In this document: piece by piece, positions 42,600 to 51,671 of the stretch | How the letters are laid out: each line of letters starts with the position of its first letter | How positions within the stretch are numbered: the stretch's first letter is position 1 | Source: Desulfotignum sp032250905 | Lineage (GTDB): Bacteria; Desulfobacterota; Desulfobacteria; Desulfobacterales; Desulfobacteraceae | Assembly (NCBI GenBank): GCA_032250905.1 | Contig: JAVVEQ010000002.1 | Span: forward strand, 62,001 to 126,000 | Reading direction: 5' to 3' | Length of the DNA stretch: 64,000 nucleotides | Program-made: the position numbers and the translations under genes | The notes under the pieces: model-generated | Database searches by the model: none | What the model was told of the DNA's origin: nothing | Seen by the model: only the letters and a program-made list of their open reading frames with translations

Positions 42600-44738
42600 C
42601 TACTGGACCCCGTTTGCCGCAAGCACTTCGAGCACTTCGGGAAAATCGATGCCAAGGCGCTGAACTGTTTCCCTGGTGGGAATCCCGTTACGGGTCCATC
42701 CCCGACGGTCATAGACCGCATCCTTGAGCTGTTCGTACTGAGCCTCCCGTTCCTTTCTCAGGGCCGCGACCCTGGCTGAGGTATCCATGCCGGAGATGTC
42801 CATACCGTAAGTGTCGGTCAGCTGTTTGTCATACCGTTCCTGCCGGCTTTCATATTCCTCCACGGTTACCGGCCCCATGGCCCGGTAGGGAAGGGTGTCA
42901 TGTTCCCGGGTGCCGTATCCCATTTTCAGGTTGAAGATCCGCTGAAAATTATACACGGCCTCACTCATGGTTATCAGGTCATCGGGTGTGGTTTTTTTGC
43001 CGGTGATGGCGGAAAAGAAATCCGCGTACCACTGAACATGTTTCATCACCTTGGCCGGTTCCTTGCTATCTTTGTTGTCTTCCGGCACAATATCGTTCCA
43101 GGGCAGTTTGCACAGACCGCACAAAGAAAACCAGGTCCGGAACATGGGAAACCAGTGGAGGGCTTCGGCCTTGTTTTCAAAGGTCGGCATAAAGTTATGG
43201 ACCATGTCCAGAAAAATCAGCCAGGCTTCATCGTGTTGAGGCCCTTTGAGGGCCAGACCGTAGCCACCCTGCTGGGCCAGGCTTTCCTTGGTGATATATT
43301 CGGAAAATTCAAGACCCTTGGATTCCATGCCGATATCCTGCATGAAATTGGGGTCGGCATGGAACGTGTCGGCAAAGATCTGTTTCATCTGACGGATCCC
43401 TTTGCCAACGATGGCACCAAACCCTTCGCCTCTGGCCATCTGATGGATCAGTTCCAGGGTGCCGTAGCGGTTGCCGAAGTTCAGTTCCAGACCCCCGGTA
43501 TGTTCGGTGGTGATCAGGCCATTTTCAAAACATTCCATGACAAATCCAATGGATGTGCCAACGGAGATGGTATCCAGCCCATAGGCGTCGCAGTAGAAAT
43601 TGATTTCCAGAATGGTGTGGGCATCGAAAATGCCCAGGTTGGAACCGCAACCGGCCACGGTTTCATATTCCGGACCGTCCACAAAGACCCGGGTGCCTTT
43701 AAAAGGACCGGTGAAAGGGGAAAAATCTTTGACCCCGTGGGAACAGGCCACGGCACATCCGCGCCAGCAGCCGTCAAACCCTTTATCAAAGATATGTTCA
43801 TACACATCTTCACCGATGACGGCTGCTTCGGGATGGGAACCGAATTTGAAGTTATGGGTGGGAAGGCAGTCATGGTCGTTCATGATGGGAACCAGATGGG
43901 TGGTGCCCACCAGTGACATGCGGTTCTGCTTGCCGTCCAGCTCATGGATTTCTTTTGCATGGGTTTTGGTGACGGTTTTCAGTGCGTCAAGATCCGCGGG
44001 TTGATTGCTTTTCATGGATACGGCCCCATACCGGGCGACCACTGCCTTGATTTTTTTGTCAGCCAGAACGGTGCCGGTTCCGCCCCGGCCGGCCTGTTTG
44101 TACCGGACCCGTTTGCGGCCGGAATCATACCAGGAGAAATTCAGACATCCGAAATAGGTGTTTTCTGCGCCCGGACCTGCAGTCACCACAGAGACGTTCA
44201 CCGGTTTCTCCCCGTCAAAATACCGGGTCAACGCATCGGCCAGTTCATAGGCATTGTCCGGAAGGTCTGATGCACTGAAAATTTTGATCTGGCTTTCAAT
44301 GCCGTCGATGAGGATTACGACATCCTGGTCCGCCTTGCCGGTCAAAGTGATCACGTCAAATCCGGAAAATTTCTTGTACGGACCAAAATATCCCCCTACA
44401 TTGGAATCAATGGGAGCCCCGGTCAGAGGGGAGATGGTGGTGACGATGCTTTTACCGCCCCCGGGATATCCGGGGGTGCCGCCCAAAGGACCGGCCGAGA
44501 TGCACAGGGCATTTTCCGGATCGTTCCATTTTTTGATGCCTTTGACAGCCTGCCACATGAACCACAGGTCATAGCCTTTGCCGCCGACGAATTTGTCTTT
44601 CACTGCCGCATCAACAGGATCGATGCGGATGTCATTGCCGGTGAGGTCGATATGAAGGGACCGGTCGGTATACCCTTTTTTCACCTCAGCGCGTTCATAG
44701 GAAACGGTTTTGATTTCATTCAGTTGTACGGGACCCAT
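42600..44738 (-). CDS. aor: Aldehyde:ferredoxin oxidoreductase (tungsten-pterin family)
   Basis: A 712-residue AOR-family protein. The N-terminal domain contains FVGGKGYDLW and PGYPGGGKSIVTTIS; the 4Fe-4S ligands appear as CWRGCAVAC plus a downstream Cys in LCGLCKLPW. Enzymes of this family oxidise aldehydes to acids with ferredoxin, using W- or Mo-bis-pterin. The family also includes BamB-type benzoyl-CoA reductase subunits, but no partner genes are nearby, so a simple AOR is more likely. It is first in a unit with the ThiS-like gene and has a hairpin in its leader. Confidence 0.92.
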   Translation of the reverse strand: MGPVQLNEIKTVSYERAEVKKGYTDRSLHIDLTGNDIRIDPVDAAVKDKFVGGKGYDLWFMWQAVKGIKKWNDPENALCISAGPLGGTPGYPGGGKSIVTTISPLTGAPIDSNVGGYFGPYKKFSGFDVITLTGKADQDVVILIDGIESQIKIFSASDLPDNAYELADALTRYFDGEKPVNVSVVTAGPGAENTYFGCLNFSWYDSGRKRVRYKQAGRGGTGTVLADKKIKAVVARYGAVSMKSNQPADLDALKTVTKTHAKEIHELDGKQNRMSLVGTTHLVPIMNDHDCLPTHNFKFGSHPEAAVIGEDVYEHIFDKGFDGCWRGCAVACSHGVKDFSPFTGPFKGTRVFVDGPEYETVAGCGSNLGIFDAHTILEINFYCDAYGLDTISVGTSIGFVMECFENGLITTEHTGGLELNFGNRYGTLELIHQMARGEGFGAIVGKGIRQMKQIFADTFHADPNFMQDIGMESKGLEFSEYITKESLAQQGGYGLALKGPQHDEAWLIFLDMVHNFMPTFENKAEALHWFPMFRTWFSLCGLCKLPWNDIVPEDNKDSKEPAKVMKHVQWYADFFSAITGKKTTPDDLITMSEAVYNFQRIFNLKMGYGTREHDTLPYRAMGPVTVEEYESRQERYDKQLTDTYGMDISGMDTSARVAALRKEREAQYEQLKDAVYDRRGWTRNGIPTRETVQRLGIDFPEVLEVLAANGVQ

Positions 44739-44781
44739 TTGTCAACTCCTTGGACTTAAATAATTTTAGTGATCTAAAGAT

Positions 44782-44825
44782 CCAGGGGGCAGATTCCGAC
44801 TGTGAGCATCAGATCCGCCCCCTGG
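44782..44825 (-). promoter_or_regulatory. Leader hairpin upstream of the aldehyde oxidoreductase gene
   Basis: CCAGGGGGC (44782-44790) pairs perfectly with GCCCCCTGG (44817-44825) around 26 bases. It lies about 45 bp upstream of the aor start, inside the probable 5' leader. The rest of the 286-bp gap to yggT is AT-rich with no convincing gene. I could not match the fold to the molybdenum/tungsten cofactor riboswitch consensus, so the function is open. Confidence 0.5.
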
Positions 44826-45024
44826 GTGTCACTTAAACAAAGTGTATATATATCCATATAGTTAACACACTGTAAAAAGACATTCAAGCACATAACGCAT
44901 GTCAAGCGGCAAATGATGATTTCATTCGGAATCCGGTATCGATGAACAGGTAAAAAATCTTGATTTTTATCTGATTGCCTGATAACACGATTCAAGATAA
45001 ACTAAAGTAAGAAAGGGTATTTGA

Positions 45025-45327
45025 ATGCTTGTATTGGCCAATTTGTTTGAAGCAGTGGCTGTTGTGCTTGATTTTGGATTGACGATCTATATGTGGATCG
45101 TCATTGCCGGTGCAGTTTTGTCCTGGGTGAACCCGGACCCTTACAACCCCATTGTCCGGTTCATCAATACAGCAACAGAGCCTGTGTTTTACCAGATCAG
45201 AAAAAGGCTGCCGGTCAATTTCGGCGGCATCGACATTTCACCGATTGTTGTGCTGATGGCTATCATTTTTCTTCAGACCTTTGTGGTGAACACGCTTCAT
45301 GGATTGGCACGATCCATGATGGTATGA
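45025..45327 (+). CDS. yggT: YggT-family membrane protein
   Basis: A 100-residue protein with two membrane regions and the YggT signature IVIAGAVLSWVNPDPYNPIV plus RFINTATEPVFYQIR. YggT proteins are linked to membrane and division processes and commonly precede a DivIVA-like gene, as here (31 bp gap). The biochemical role is unknown. Confidence 0.9.
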   Translation: MLVLANLFEAVAVVLDFGLTIYMWIVIAGAVLSWVNPDPYNPIVRFINTATEPVFYQIRKRLPVNFGGIDISPIVVLMAIIFLQTFVVNTLHGLARSMMV

Positions 45328-45358
45328 CAATCTGATTTCAGATGAAAGGGATTGGTTT

Positions 45359-45859
45359 ATGGGTATCACGTCACTGGTGGTCAGGCAGAAGGAGTTTAAA
45401 ACCCGTTTCAGGGGATTTGATGTTCAGGAAGTGGATGGATTTCTGGAAGAAGTGGCGGATCAGCTGGAATCCATGGATCGAACCATTGAAAAACTGACGG
45501 AAGAAAGAAGACGGCTGGATCTGGAGAATCAGGGATACCGGAAGCGGGAAGATGCCATGAAAAACGCCATGGTCCAATCCCAGAACGTCATGGAGCAGAT
45601 GAAAGAAAATGCCAAGAAATCGGCCCAGGTCATCATTGCGAATGCGCAGGTGGAGGCCGAAAAGATGCTGAGCCGTTCCCATAAAAGGCTTTCCCAGCTT
45701 CACAGCGATATTATGGAGCTGAAACGGCAGCGGATTCAACTGGAAATGCAGATCAGTGCAGTGATTGAATCCCATTCCAAGCTTTTGGAAATGAGCAAGA
45801 AGGAAAACAAGGCGGCTGATGAGACGGATGCATCACTTAAATTCATCAAACGCGCGTGA
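45359..45859 (+). CDS. DivIVA-domain coiled-coil protein
   Basis: A 166-residue protein. The N-terminal DivIVA segment (SLVVRQKEFKTRFRGFDVQE, then VDGFLEEVADQLESM) is followed by coiled coil. In Gram-positives DivIVA marks negatively curved membrane; in Deltaproteobacteria such proteins are linked to polar or division positioning, though experimental data are scarce. It sits between yggT and pilT, as in many relatives. Confidence 0.9.
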   Translation: MGITSLVVRQKEFKTRFRGFDVQEVDGFLEEVADQLESMDRTIEKLTEERRRLDLENQGYRKREDAMKNAMVQSQNVMEQMKENAKKSAQVIIANAQVEAEKMLSRSHKRLSQLHSDIMELKRQRIQLEMQISAVIESHSKLLEMSKKENKAADETDASLKFIKRA

Positions 45860-45898
45860 TTTTTTGACTGAAGACAGGATCATTGAAAAGGGGTACAT

Positions 45899-46981
45899 GT
45901 GGCTCAGATAGATGCCTTTTTCAAACTGATGCATGATCAGGGAGCATCCGACCTGCATCTGTCAGCCGGACAGCAGCCCTCCCTTCGGCTGAATGGGGAT
46001 ATCGAACGGATCAAGTATGAACCCCTGACATCTGACAAACTGCGGGCGATGCTCTATGAAATCACTTCCCAGGAGAAGATCAAGGAATTTGAAGAGACCG
46101 GGGATGTGGATTTCGGTTATGAGATTCCCGGACTGGCCCGTTACCGGGCCAACTATTTCATGCAGAAGAACGGCATTTCCGCGGTATTCCGAGAAATTCC
46201 CTCCTATATTCTCACTGCGGAGCAACTGGGACTTCCTTCGGTGATTTCCAAACTGGCGGATCTTCCCAGGGGGCTGGTACTGGTCACCGGTCCCACCGGA
46301 TCCGGGAAATCCACCACCCTTGCCGCGATTATCGACCAGGCCAACCGAACCAGAAAAGATCATATTATCACAGTGGAAGACCCCATTGAATTTGTTCATA
46401 AAAGCCAGAACTGTATTGTGAACCACCGGGAGGTCGGAACCCACACCAGAACGTTTTCCGCAGCGCTGCGGGGGGCTTTGCGCGAGGATCCGGATATCAT
46501 CCTTGTTGGAGAATTGCGGGACCTGGAAACCATCTCTCTGGCCATTGAAGCGGCTTCCACCGGGCACCTGGTTTTCGGAACCCTGCACACCTCCAGTGCC
46601 GCAAAAACCGTAGACCGGATTATCGAAGTCTTTCCTTCTTCGGAACAGGCCCAGATCCGTTCCACCCTGTCTGATGGTCTCAGGGCGGTGGTGGCTCAGG
46701 TGTTGTTTAAACGGATCGATAAAAAAGGGCGGTGTGCAGCCCTGGAAGTACTGGTGGCGACCCCGGCAGTGAGAAACCTCATCCGGGAATCCAAAACCCA
46801 TCAAATTCCGTCCATGATTCAGACCGGAAAACAATATGGCATGCAGTTGCTGGATGACGCCATCATGGGGCTTTACAAAAAAGGGTGGATCTCTCCGGAT
46901 GAAGCTTACAGCAAGGCGAACAACAAAAGTATTTTCCGGCCGTTCCTCAAAAAACCGCCCACGGATTTTACAGAAGCCTGA
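45899..46981 (+). CDS. pilT: Type IV pilus retraction ATPase PilT
   Basis: A 360-residue hexameric secretion-type ATPase. Walker A is GPTGSGKSTTLAAII, the Asp-box region contains ITVEDPIEFVH, and the Walker B/His-box region contains GELRDLETISLAIEAA with TGHLVFGTLHTSSA. It powers pilus retraction and twitching. The start is GTG 45899, with AAAAGGGG six bases before it. A second PilT/PilU-type gene follows after 23 bp. Confidence 0.95.
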   Translation: MAQIDAFFKLMHDQGASDLHLSAGQQPSLRLNGDIERIKYEPLTSDKLRAMLYEITSQEKIKEFEETGDVDFGYEIPGLARYRANYFMQKNGISAVFREIPSYILTAEQLGLPSVISKLADLPRGLVLVTGPTGSGKSTTLAAIIDQANRTRKDHIITVEDPIEFVHKSQNCIVNHREVGTHTRTFSAALRGALREDPDIILVGELRDLETISLAIEAASTGHLVFGTLHTSSAAKTVDRIIEVFPSSEQAQIRSTLSDGLRAVVAQVLFKRIDKKGRCAALEVLVATPAVRNLIRESKTHQIPSMIQTGKQYGMQLLDDAIMGLYKKGWISPDEAYSKANNKSIFRPFLKKPPTDFTEA

Positions 46982-47004
46982 GTTGCAATATCAAAGGAAG
47001 ACCC

Positions 47005-48177
47005 ATGAAAAAGCAGCAGGTTGATCATATTTTATCCAGGATGCTGATCGCTCATCCCAATGTGTCCGACCTGAACCTGACTCCGGGCAAACCCTTTCAG
47101 GTGGAAAGTTCAGGCCGGTTGAAACCGGTGGCAATGGTCCCGGACTTCAAGAGACTCACCCCTTTTCAAACGGAAATCATCGCCCTGAACCTGATCAACA
47201 ATGACCGGAAACTGACGGAAACCCTTCTTCGGGAAGGCTCTTGTGACCTGTCTTACCAACTGGATACCAGGGCCAGATTCCGGGTGAATATTTTTTCACG
47301 ATCCGGAAAATACGCCATTGTGCTGCGGAAACTGGAAGCAAAAATTCCCACGATTGACGATTTGAATCTGCCAAAACCGTTTTACAAAATGGCGGAAGAA
47401 AAAAATGGGATCATTTTTGTCACAGGTGCCACGGGATCCGGAAAATCCACCTCTCTGGCAGCCCTGCTGGATCGGATCAACGAAACCAAGGCCGTGCATG
47501 TCATCACTTTGGAAGACCCCATTGAATACCAGCATCCCCAGAAGCAGTCCACGTTTAATCAGCGGGAACTGGGTATGGATTTTGACACCTTTGCTTCAGG
47601 GCTCAGGGCCGCCCTGCGCCAGGCCCCCAAAGTCATTCTGGTGGGAGAGATGCGGGACCGGGAAACGGTTGAAATCGGCCTGTCAGCCGCGGAAACCGGT
47701 CATCTGGTTTTGTCCACGCTGCATACCGTGGATGCCGGGCAGACCATCAACCGTATTCTGGGCATGTTTTCCACCCAGGAGGAAAAACAGATCCGCATCC
47801 GTCTGGCAGATACCGTGCGCTGGGTGGTGGCCCAGCGGCTGTTGCCCAGAAACGGTGGCGGCCGGCTGGCGGCCTTTGAAATCATGGCCAGCAATCTGCG
47901 GGTGAAAGACACTATCCTCCACGGGGAATCTGAAGGCAAAACCTTCAATGAGATTATCGTTGCCGGCAAACCCCAGGGAATGGTCACTTTTGATGAATAT
48001 ATCGTGTCTCTTTACCGGGATGGCAAAATTGATGAATCCGTTGCCATGGCGTATGCCTCCAGAAAAGACTTGGTGGGACGGGGTGTGGACGGCATTAAAA
48101 GCGCCCGGGGGGAATCCACCACCCAGATCGATTCACTGGAGATTGACCGGGGATACAAAGGGGATCTTACAACATGA
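47005..48177 (+). CDS. pilU: Type IV pilus ATPase PilU/PilT-like
   Basis: A 390-residue paralogue of PilT with GATGSGKSTSLAALL, ITLEDPIEYQHP and GEMRDRETVEIGLSAAETGH. Tandem pilT-pilU pairs are common; PilU assists retraction under load. The end overlaps the zinc-ribbon gene by four bases (ATGA). Assignment as PilU rather than a second PilT rests on position. Confidence 0.88.
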   Translation: MKKQQVDHILSRMLIAHPNVSDLNLTPGKPFQVESSGRLKPVAMVPDFKRLTPFQTEIIALNLINNDRKLTETLLREGSCDLSYQLDTRARFRVNIFSRSGKYAIVLRKLEAKIPTIDDLNLPKPFYKMAEEKNGIIFVTGATGSGKSTSLAALLDRINETKAVHVITLEDPIEYQHPQKQSTFNQRELGMDFDTFASGLRAALRQAPKVILVGEMRDRETVEIGLSAAETGHLVLSTLHTVDAGQTINRILGMFSTQEEKQIRIRLADTVRWVVAQRLLPRNGGGRLAAFEIMASNLRVKDTILHGESEGKTFNEIIVAGKPQGMVTFDEYIVSLYRDGKIDESVAMAYASRKDLVGRGVDGIKSARGESTTQIDSLEIDRGYKGDLTT

Positions 48178-48788
48178 ATGTTCGCTGTGAAAATTGCCGA
48201 TCCCGGTTCAATATTCCGGATCACAAGTGGCCTAAAGACAAAGATGCGGTGTTCACCTGTCCGAAATGCGGTGAAAAGATTCATATTCCTGCAAAGGGAG
48301 ATAAGACCCTGGACAAAGACGCCGTCAAACCGGCATCTGGCCCCCGGCCTGGAACCCCCCTTCAAAATCAATCCCGGGCACTGATTCTTTCACCGGGAGG
48401 TCCTTTTCTGCAAGCGGCGGTGACAGCGGCCGGGCAACTGGGCTATGCTGTGGAAACTGCGGCGAATCCGATGCGGGCGGTCAGGAAGATGGCCTATCAT
48501 GTCTACCCCCTGGTGGTGATAGAGGACCGGTTCGATCCGGACGGTGATGTCATTTCTGAGCATATCAACAGGCTGGACATGTCAGTGCGGCGGGAGATCT
48601 GTCTGGTGCTGATGGGCCGGTCCCTGAAAACCGGGGATCCCATGTCCGCCCTGCATGCCAGTGTTAATTGTGTGATCGGCCCGGACAACCTGTCGGAAAT
48701 GTCTGCGGTTCTGTACAGTGCAGTCAGGGAACATACAGATTTCTACAGGGTCTATCTGGCTTCCATGAAAGCGGCAGGCAAGGCCTGA
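48174..48788 (+). CDS. MJ0042-type zinc-ribbon protein with a receiver-like domain
   Basis: A 204-residue protein. The N-terminus has a two-CxxC zinc ribbon (CENCRSRFNIPDHK, then CPKCGEKIHIPA), the MJ0042 pattern. A linker leads to a domain of about 120 residues that looks receiver-like (ALILSPGGPFLQAA, TAANPMRAVRKMA, PLVVIEDRFDP), where the Asp in ERFDP-type context could substitute for a phospho-acceptor. It overlaps pilU and likely acts with the pilus ATPases or the envelope genes downstream. The function is unknown. Confidence 0.7.
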   Translation: MNVRCENCRSRFNIPDHKWPKDKDAVFTCPKCGEKIHIPAKGDKTLDKDAVKPASGPRPGTPLQNQSRALILSPGGPFLQAAVTAAGQLGYAVETAANPMRAVRKMAYHVYPLVVIEDRFDPDGDVISEHINRLDMSVRREICLVLMGRSLKTGDPMSALHASVNCVIGPDNLSEMSAVLYSAVREHTDFYRVYLASMKAAGKA

Positions 48789-48796
48789 TATTGGCT

Positions 48797-49672
48797 ATGA
48801 CTCCCGGATGGTATGAACCTGCCGGATGCCGGGAACGGCTGAAGCGGATAATTTCTTTCCTGAACATCGGAGTAGTGATTATATCAGCGGTGCTGGTATT
48901 TTCCGAATTCAGGTTTGACTGGGGTGAACAGCTTTTAGGTGATTTTCTGGCCGCCATCAATCATACCCGGCCAGAAAAAGGCGTGGTCTGGGAGCTGGGC
49001 CAGGATACTCTGACCGCCCATGAAACCGTGAGCCAGCTCATCGATAGAAAAAGCGATACCAAAGCGTTCGCTGACCGCACCGATTCTTTTGACGGTATTG
49101 CCCGCCGCCTGCTGCCAGGAGAATGGGTGACCCTGGACAAGGCCCATTTCAAAAACCTGTACCGATCCCTTCCATTGACCCATGCCCGGCAGATTCTTGA
49201 ACCGGCCCGTCTCATCTGGCTGCTGAACGGGGATATCACGGACCGAATTTTCTGTGAAGGTCTGAAAAATGGCATGAAAATTTATTTTATCGATACCGGG
49301 AACCGGGTGATTCACCAGGTGGAATTGACCCAGCAGACCCTGACCGCCATCGCTGAAAAAAAATATCTGGAACCGGGCACTCTGGATGCGTTTGAGGCAT
49401 TTGCCGGCCGGATTTATCCGGTGGACCGGTTTTTTGGTGCCGTATTTAAACTGCCTGCGGAAATGATTCCGGATCTATTGCCGGATAGGGATCTGCTTCT
49501 GGATCAGGAAGGGGTCATTTCGCGGGTGGGTATCTGGAACGAGGCGGAAAACGGATTCATTCGGCTGGGATTTGAGATCCATCATCAGGGGCAGGTCCGG
49601 GTACTTTTCGTCAATGCCAGGGAATGGGCGGTATGGCAGCTGGGTCTGATCCTTAAAGGGGCTCACTCATGA
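48797..49672 (+). CDS. Uncharacterised single-pass membrane protein
   Basis: A 291-residue protein with one membrane helix near the N-terminus (RIISFLNIGVVIISAVLVFSE), then a large domain presumably in the periplasm. No family is recognised. The start is ATG 48797 (a TTG two codons earlier is possible); a longer in-frame ATG at 48668 lies inside the preceding gene. The end overlaps the penicillin-binding protein gene by four bases, so it may support peptidoglycan synthesis; that is inference from position. Confidence 0.65.
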   Translation: MTPGWYEPAGCRERLKRIISFLNIGVVIISAVLVFSEFRFDWGEQLLGDFLAAINHTRPEKGVVWELGQDTLTAHETVSQLIDRKSDTKAFADRTDSFDGIARRLLPGEWVTLDKAHFKNLYRSLPLTHARQILEPARLIWLLNGDITDRIFCEGLKNGMKIYFIDTGNRVIHQVELTQQTLTAIAEKKYLEPGTLDAFEAFAGRIYPVDRFFGAVFKLPAEMIPDLLPDRDLLLDQEGVISRVGIWNEAENGFIRLGFEIHHQGQVRVLFVNAREWAVWQLGLILKGAHS

Positions 49673-51666
49673 AAGGATTTTACGGGATATGGGCGGTATT
49701 GCGGTGGCTTTTTTTTGCCGGACTCATCCTGGTCTCCCTGGGTGTTTTTTTTGTCACCCTGCTCGTGCTGTATACGGTTTCCGATCTGCCGAAGCTTCCC
49801 CAGGATTTGAGCCGCATCATTGAAACGCCCCAGAGCCGGGTGTACAACGCATCCGGCCAGGTGGTGGTGCACCTGGGGGAACGGGAAAGCGTTCCCCTGG
49901 CCCGGGTCTCTCCGGATTTCATCAATGCCATTGTGGCCACCGAGGATCATTTGTTTTTTCAGCACCACGGCATCAACAAACTCAGGACATTGAAGGCGCT
50001 GTATGTCACGTTGTTTGAACCCGGCCGGGTGGAAGGCGCGTCCACCATAACCCAGCAGCTGGCCAAAAATCTGTTTTTCTCTTTTGAACAGTCTTTTTCC
50101 AGAAAATTCAAAGAGCTGCTGATATCATTTCAGATCGAAGCCACCCATTCCAAGGCGGAAATTCTGGAAGTCTATATCAACCAGATCCATTTCGGGGCCG
50201 GTTCCCAGGGTGTTGAAAAAGCGGCGGACACCTTTTTCGGAAAATCGGCCATGGAATTGACCCTGTCCGAGGCGGCGCTTCTGGCGGGACTGCCAAAATC
50301 CCCCTCTGCCTACAATCCTTTTTACCATATGGATCGAGCCTTGAAGCGCCGGCAGGTGGTGCTGCAGCGCATGAAAGATACCGGGTATATCACTTCGGAG
50401 GATGCGGCCATGGCTGCGGCGGATATTCCAGTCCTGAACCGTGAAAAACGGGATGCCCGAAGCGGGAGTTATTTTCTGGATGCACTGATCAAGGCGCTTA
50501 TCGATGCATATGGTGAAAATGTGGTATACAGAGGCGGCATCCGTGTATATGCCACCCTGGACTCACGGCTCCAGGAACTGGCAAAGACAGCGTTGCGGCA
50601 GGGGCTCGAACAACTGGATCAGAGCATGGGTCTTTCAGCTGAAAAATCTCCACGGCCCCAGGGGGCACTGGTGGCTGTTGAGCCCTCCACCGGAGCGGTG
50701 CGCGCCCTGGTGGGGGGGCGTGATTATTTTGAAAGTGAATTCAACCGGGCCACTCACGCCCGGCGTCAGGCCGGCAGCGGATTCAAACCGTTTGTCTATT
50801 ACACGGCATTCGAAACCGCTGGATTGAATCCCGGAACCCTGATGACCGACCGGCCGGTGACCATCCCGGTTGCCGGGGCCCCGGACTGGCAGCCTAAAAA
50901 TTTTGATCGTGGTTTCCAGGGAAACATGGTGTTGAAAACCGCCATGACCCAATCTGTGAACACCATTGCCGCCCAGCTGGTTCAACTCACCGGACCTGAG
51001 GCAGTTATAGAGACAGCCAGAAAATGCGGCATCAACAGCCCGTTACAGGACGTTTTCTCCATCGCTCTGGGCACGGCCGGGATTACCCCCCTGGAGATGG
51101 CGGCCGCATTTTCCGTGTTTGCCAATCTGGGGGACCGTCATGATCCGTTTTTATTCTGGCGGGTGGAGGACGCCTATGGCCGGGTACTGTTCGAACGCAT
51201 TGTTCAGGCACATCCGGTCCTGGACCCGGGGACGGCCTATCAGGTGGTGGATATGATGAAAGCTGTTGTGGATACCGGTTCCGGCAGCCGGGTCCGGGAC
51301 CATGGGTTTTCCCGTCCCTGTGCCGGAAAGACCGGGACTTCAAACAATTTCATGGATGCCTGGTTTACCGGATTCACCCCGGCCCTGTGCACCTCGGTAT
51401 GGATCGGATATGACCGCCAGATCCGTCTCGCTGACCAGAACGGGGTGGGAATCACCGGCGGCCGGGGAGCGGCCCCGGTCTGGGCCCGGTTCATGCGCCA
51501 GGCCATGGCGGATGAACCGGAAAGAAATTTTCCGGTGCCTGAAGAGATCCGGTTTGAAAAAATCGATCCACGGACCGGGTGCCGTATCGATGCGCGGGAT
51601 TCGCGTTCCGGGATCACTGTGGCTGTCAAAAAAGGACAGACGCTTTGTGGAGAAACTGTTCAGTGA
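49669..51666 (+). CDS. Bifunctional penicillin-binding protein (class A, PBP1-type)
   Basis: A 665-residue class A PBP. An N-terminal membrane anchor (LFFAGLILVSLGVFFVTLLV) is followed by a GT51 transglycosylase domain (ATEDHLFFQHHGI carries the catalytic Glu; GASTITQQLAKNLFFS). The transpeptidase domain (from about residue 320) has SxxK in QAGSGFKPF, SxN in TQSVNTI and the KTG triad in CAGKTGTSNNFMDAW. It polymerises and crosslinks peptidoglycan. SQAGS replaces the usual Q-P-G-S-(S/T), still a functional pattern. Confidence 0.94.
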   Translation: MKGFYGIWAVLRWLFFAGLILVSLGVFFVTLLVLYTVSDLPKLPQDLSRIIETPQSRVYNASGQVVVHLGERESVPLARVSPDFINAIVATEDHLFFQHHGINKLRTLKALYVTLFEPGRVEGASTITQQLAKNLFFSFEQSFSRKFKELLISFQIEATHSKAEILEVYINQIHFGAGSQGVEKAADTFFGKSAMELTLSEAALLAGLPKSPSAYNPFYHMDRALKRRQVVLQRMKDTGYITSEDAAMAAADIPVLNREKRDARSGSYFLDALIKALIDAYGENVVYRGGIRVYATLDSRLQELAKTALRQGLEQLDQSMGLSAEKSPRPQGALVAVEPSTGAVRALVGGRDYFESEFNRATHARRQAGSGFKPFVYYTAFETAGLNPGTLMTDRPVTIPVAGAPDWQPKNFDRGFQGNMVLKTAMTQSVNTIAAQLVQLTGPEAVIETARKCGINSPLQDVFSIALGTAGITPLEMAAAFSVFANLGDRHDPFLFWRVEDAYGRVLFERIVQAHPVLDPGTAYQVVDMMKAVVDTGSGSRVRDHGFSRPCAGKTGTSNNFMDAWFTGFTPALCTSVWIGYDRQIRLADQNGVGITGGRGAAPVWARFMRQAMADEPERNFPVPEEIRFEKIDPRTGCRIDARDSRSGITVAVKKGQTLCGETVQ

Positions 51667-51671
51667 TCCGC

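Noticed and set aside
42900..43916. 338-codon plus-strand frame inside the aldehyde oxidoreductase gene
   Set aside because: Opposite-strand shadow; the AOR reading has full family motifs and this frame has none.
44782..44825. Aor leader as a molybdenum/tungsten cofactor riboswitch
   Set aside because: The stem is present but I could not match the conserved core of the Moco riboswitch; kept only as an unassigned hairpin.
44774..44995. 73-codon minus-strand frame in the aor-yggT gap
   Set aside because: It overlaps the leader hairpin, has Cys/Ile-rich unstructured content, no ribosome binding site, and no family pattern.
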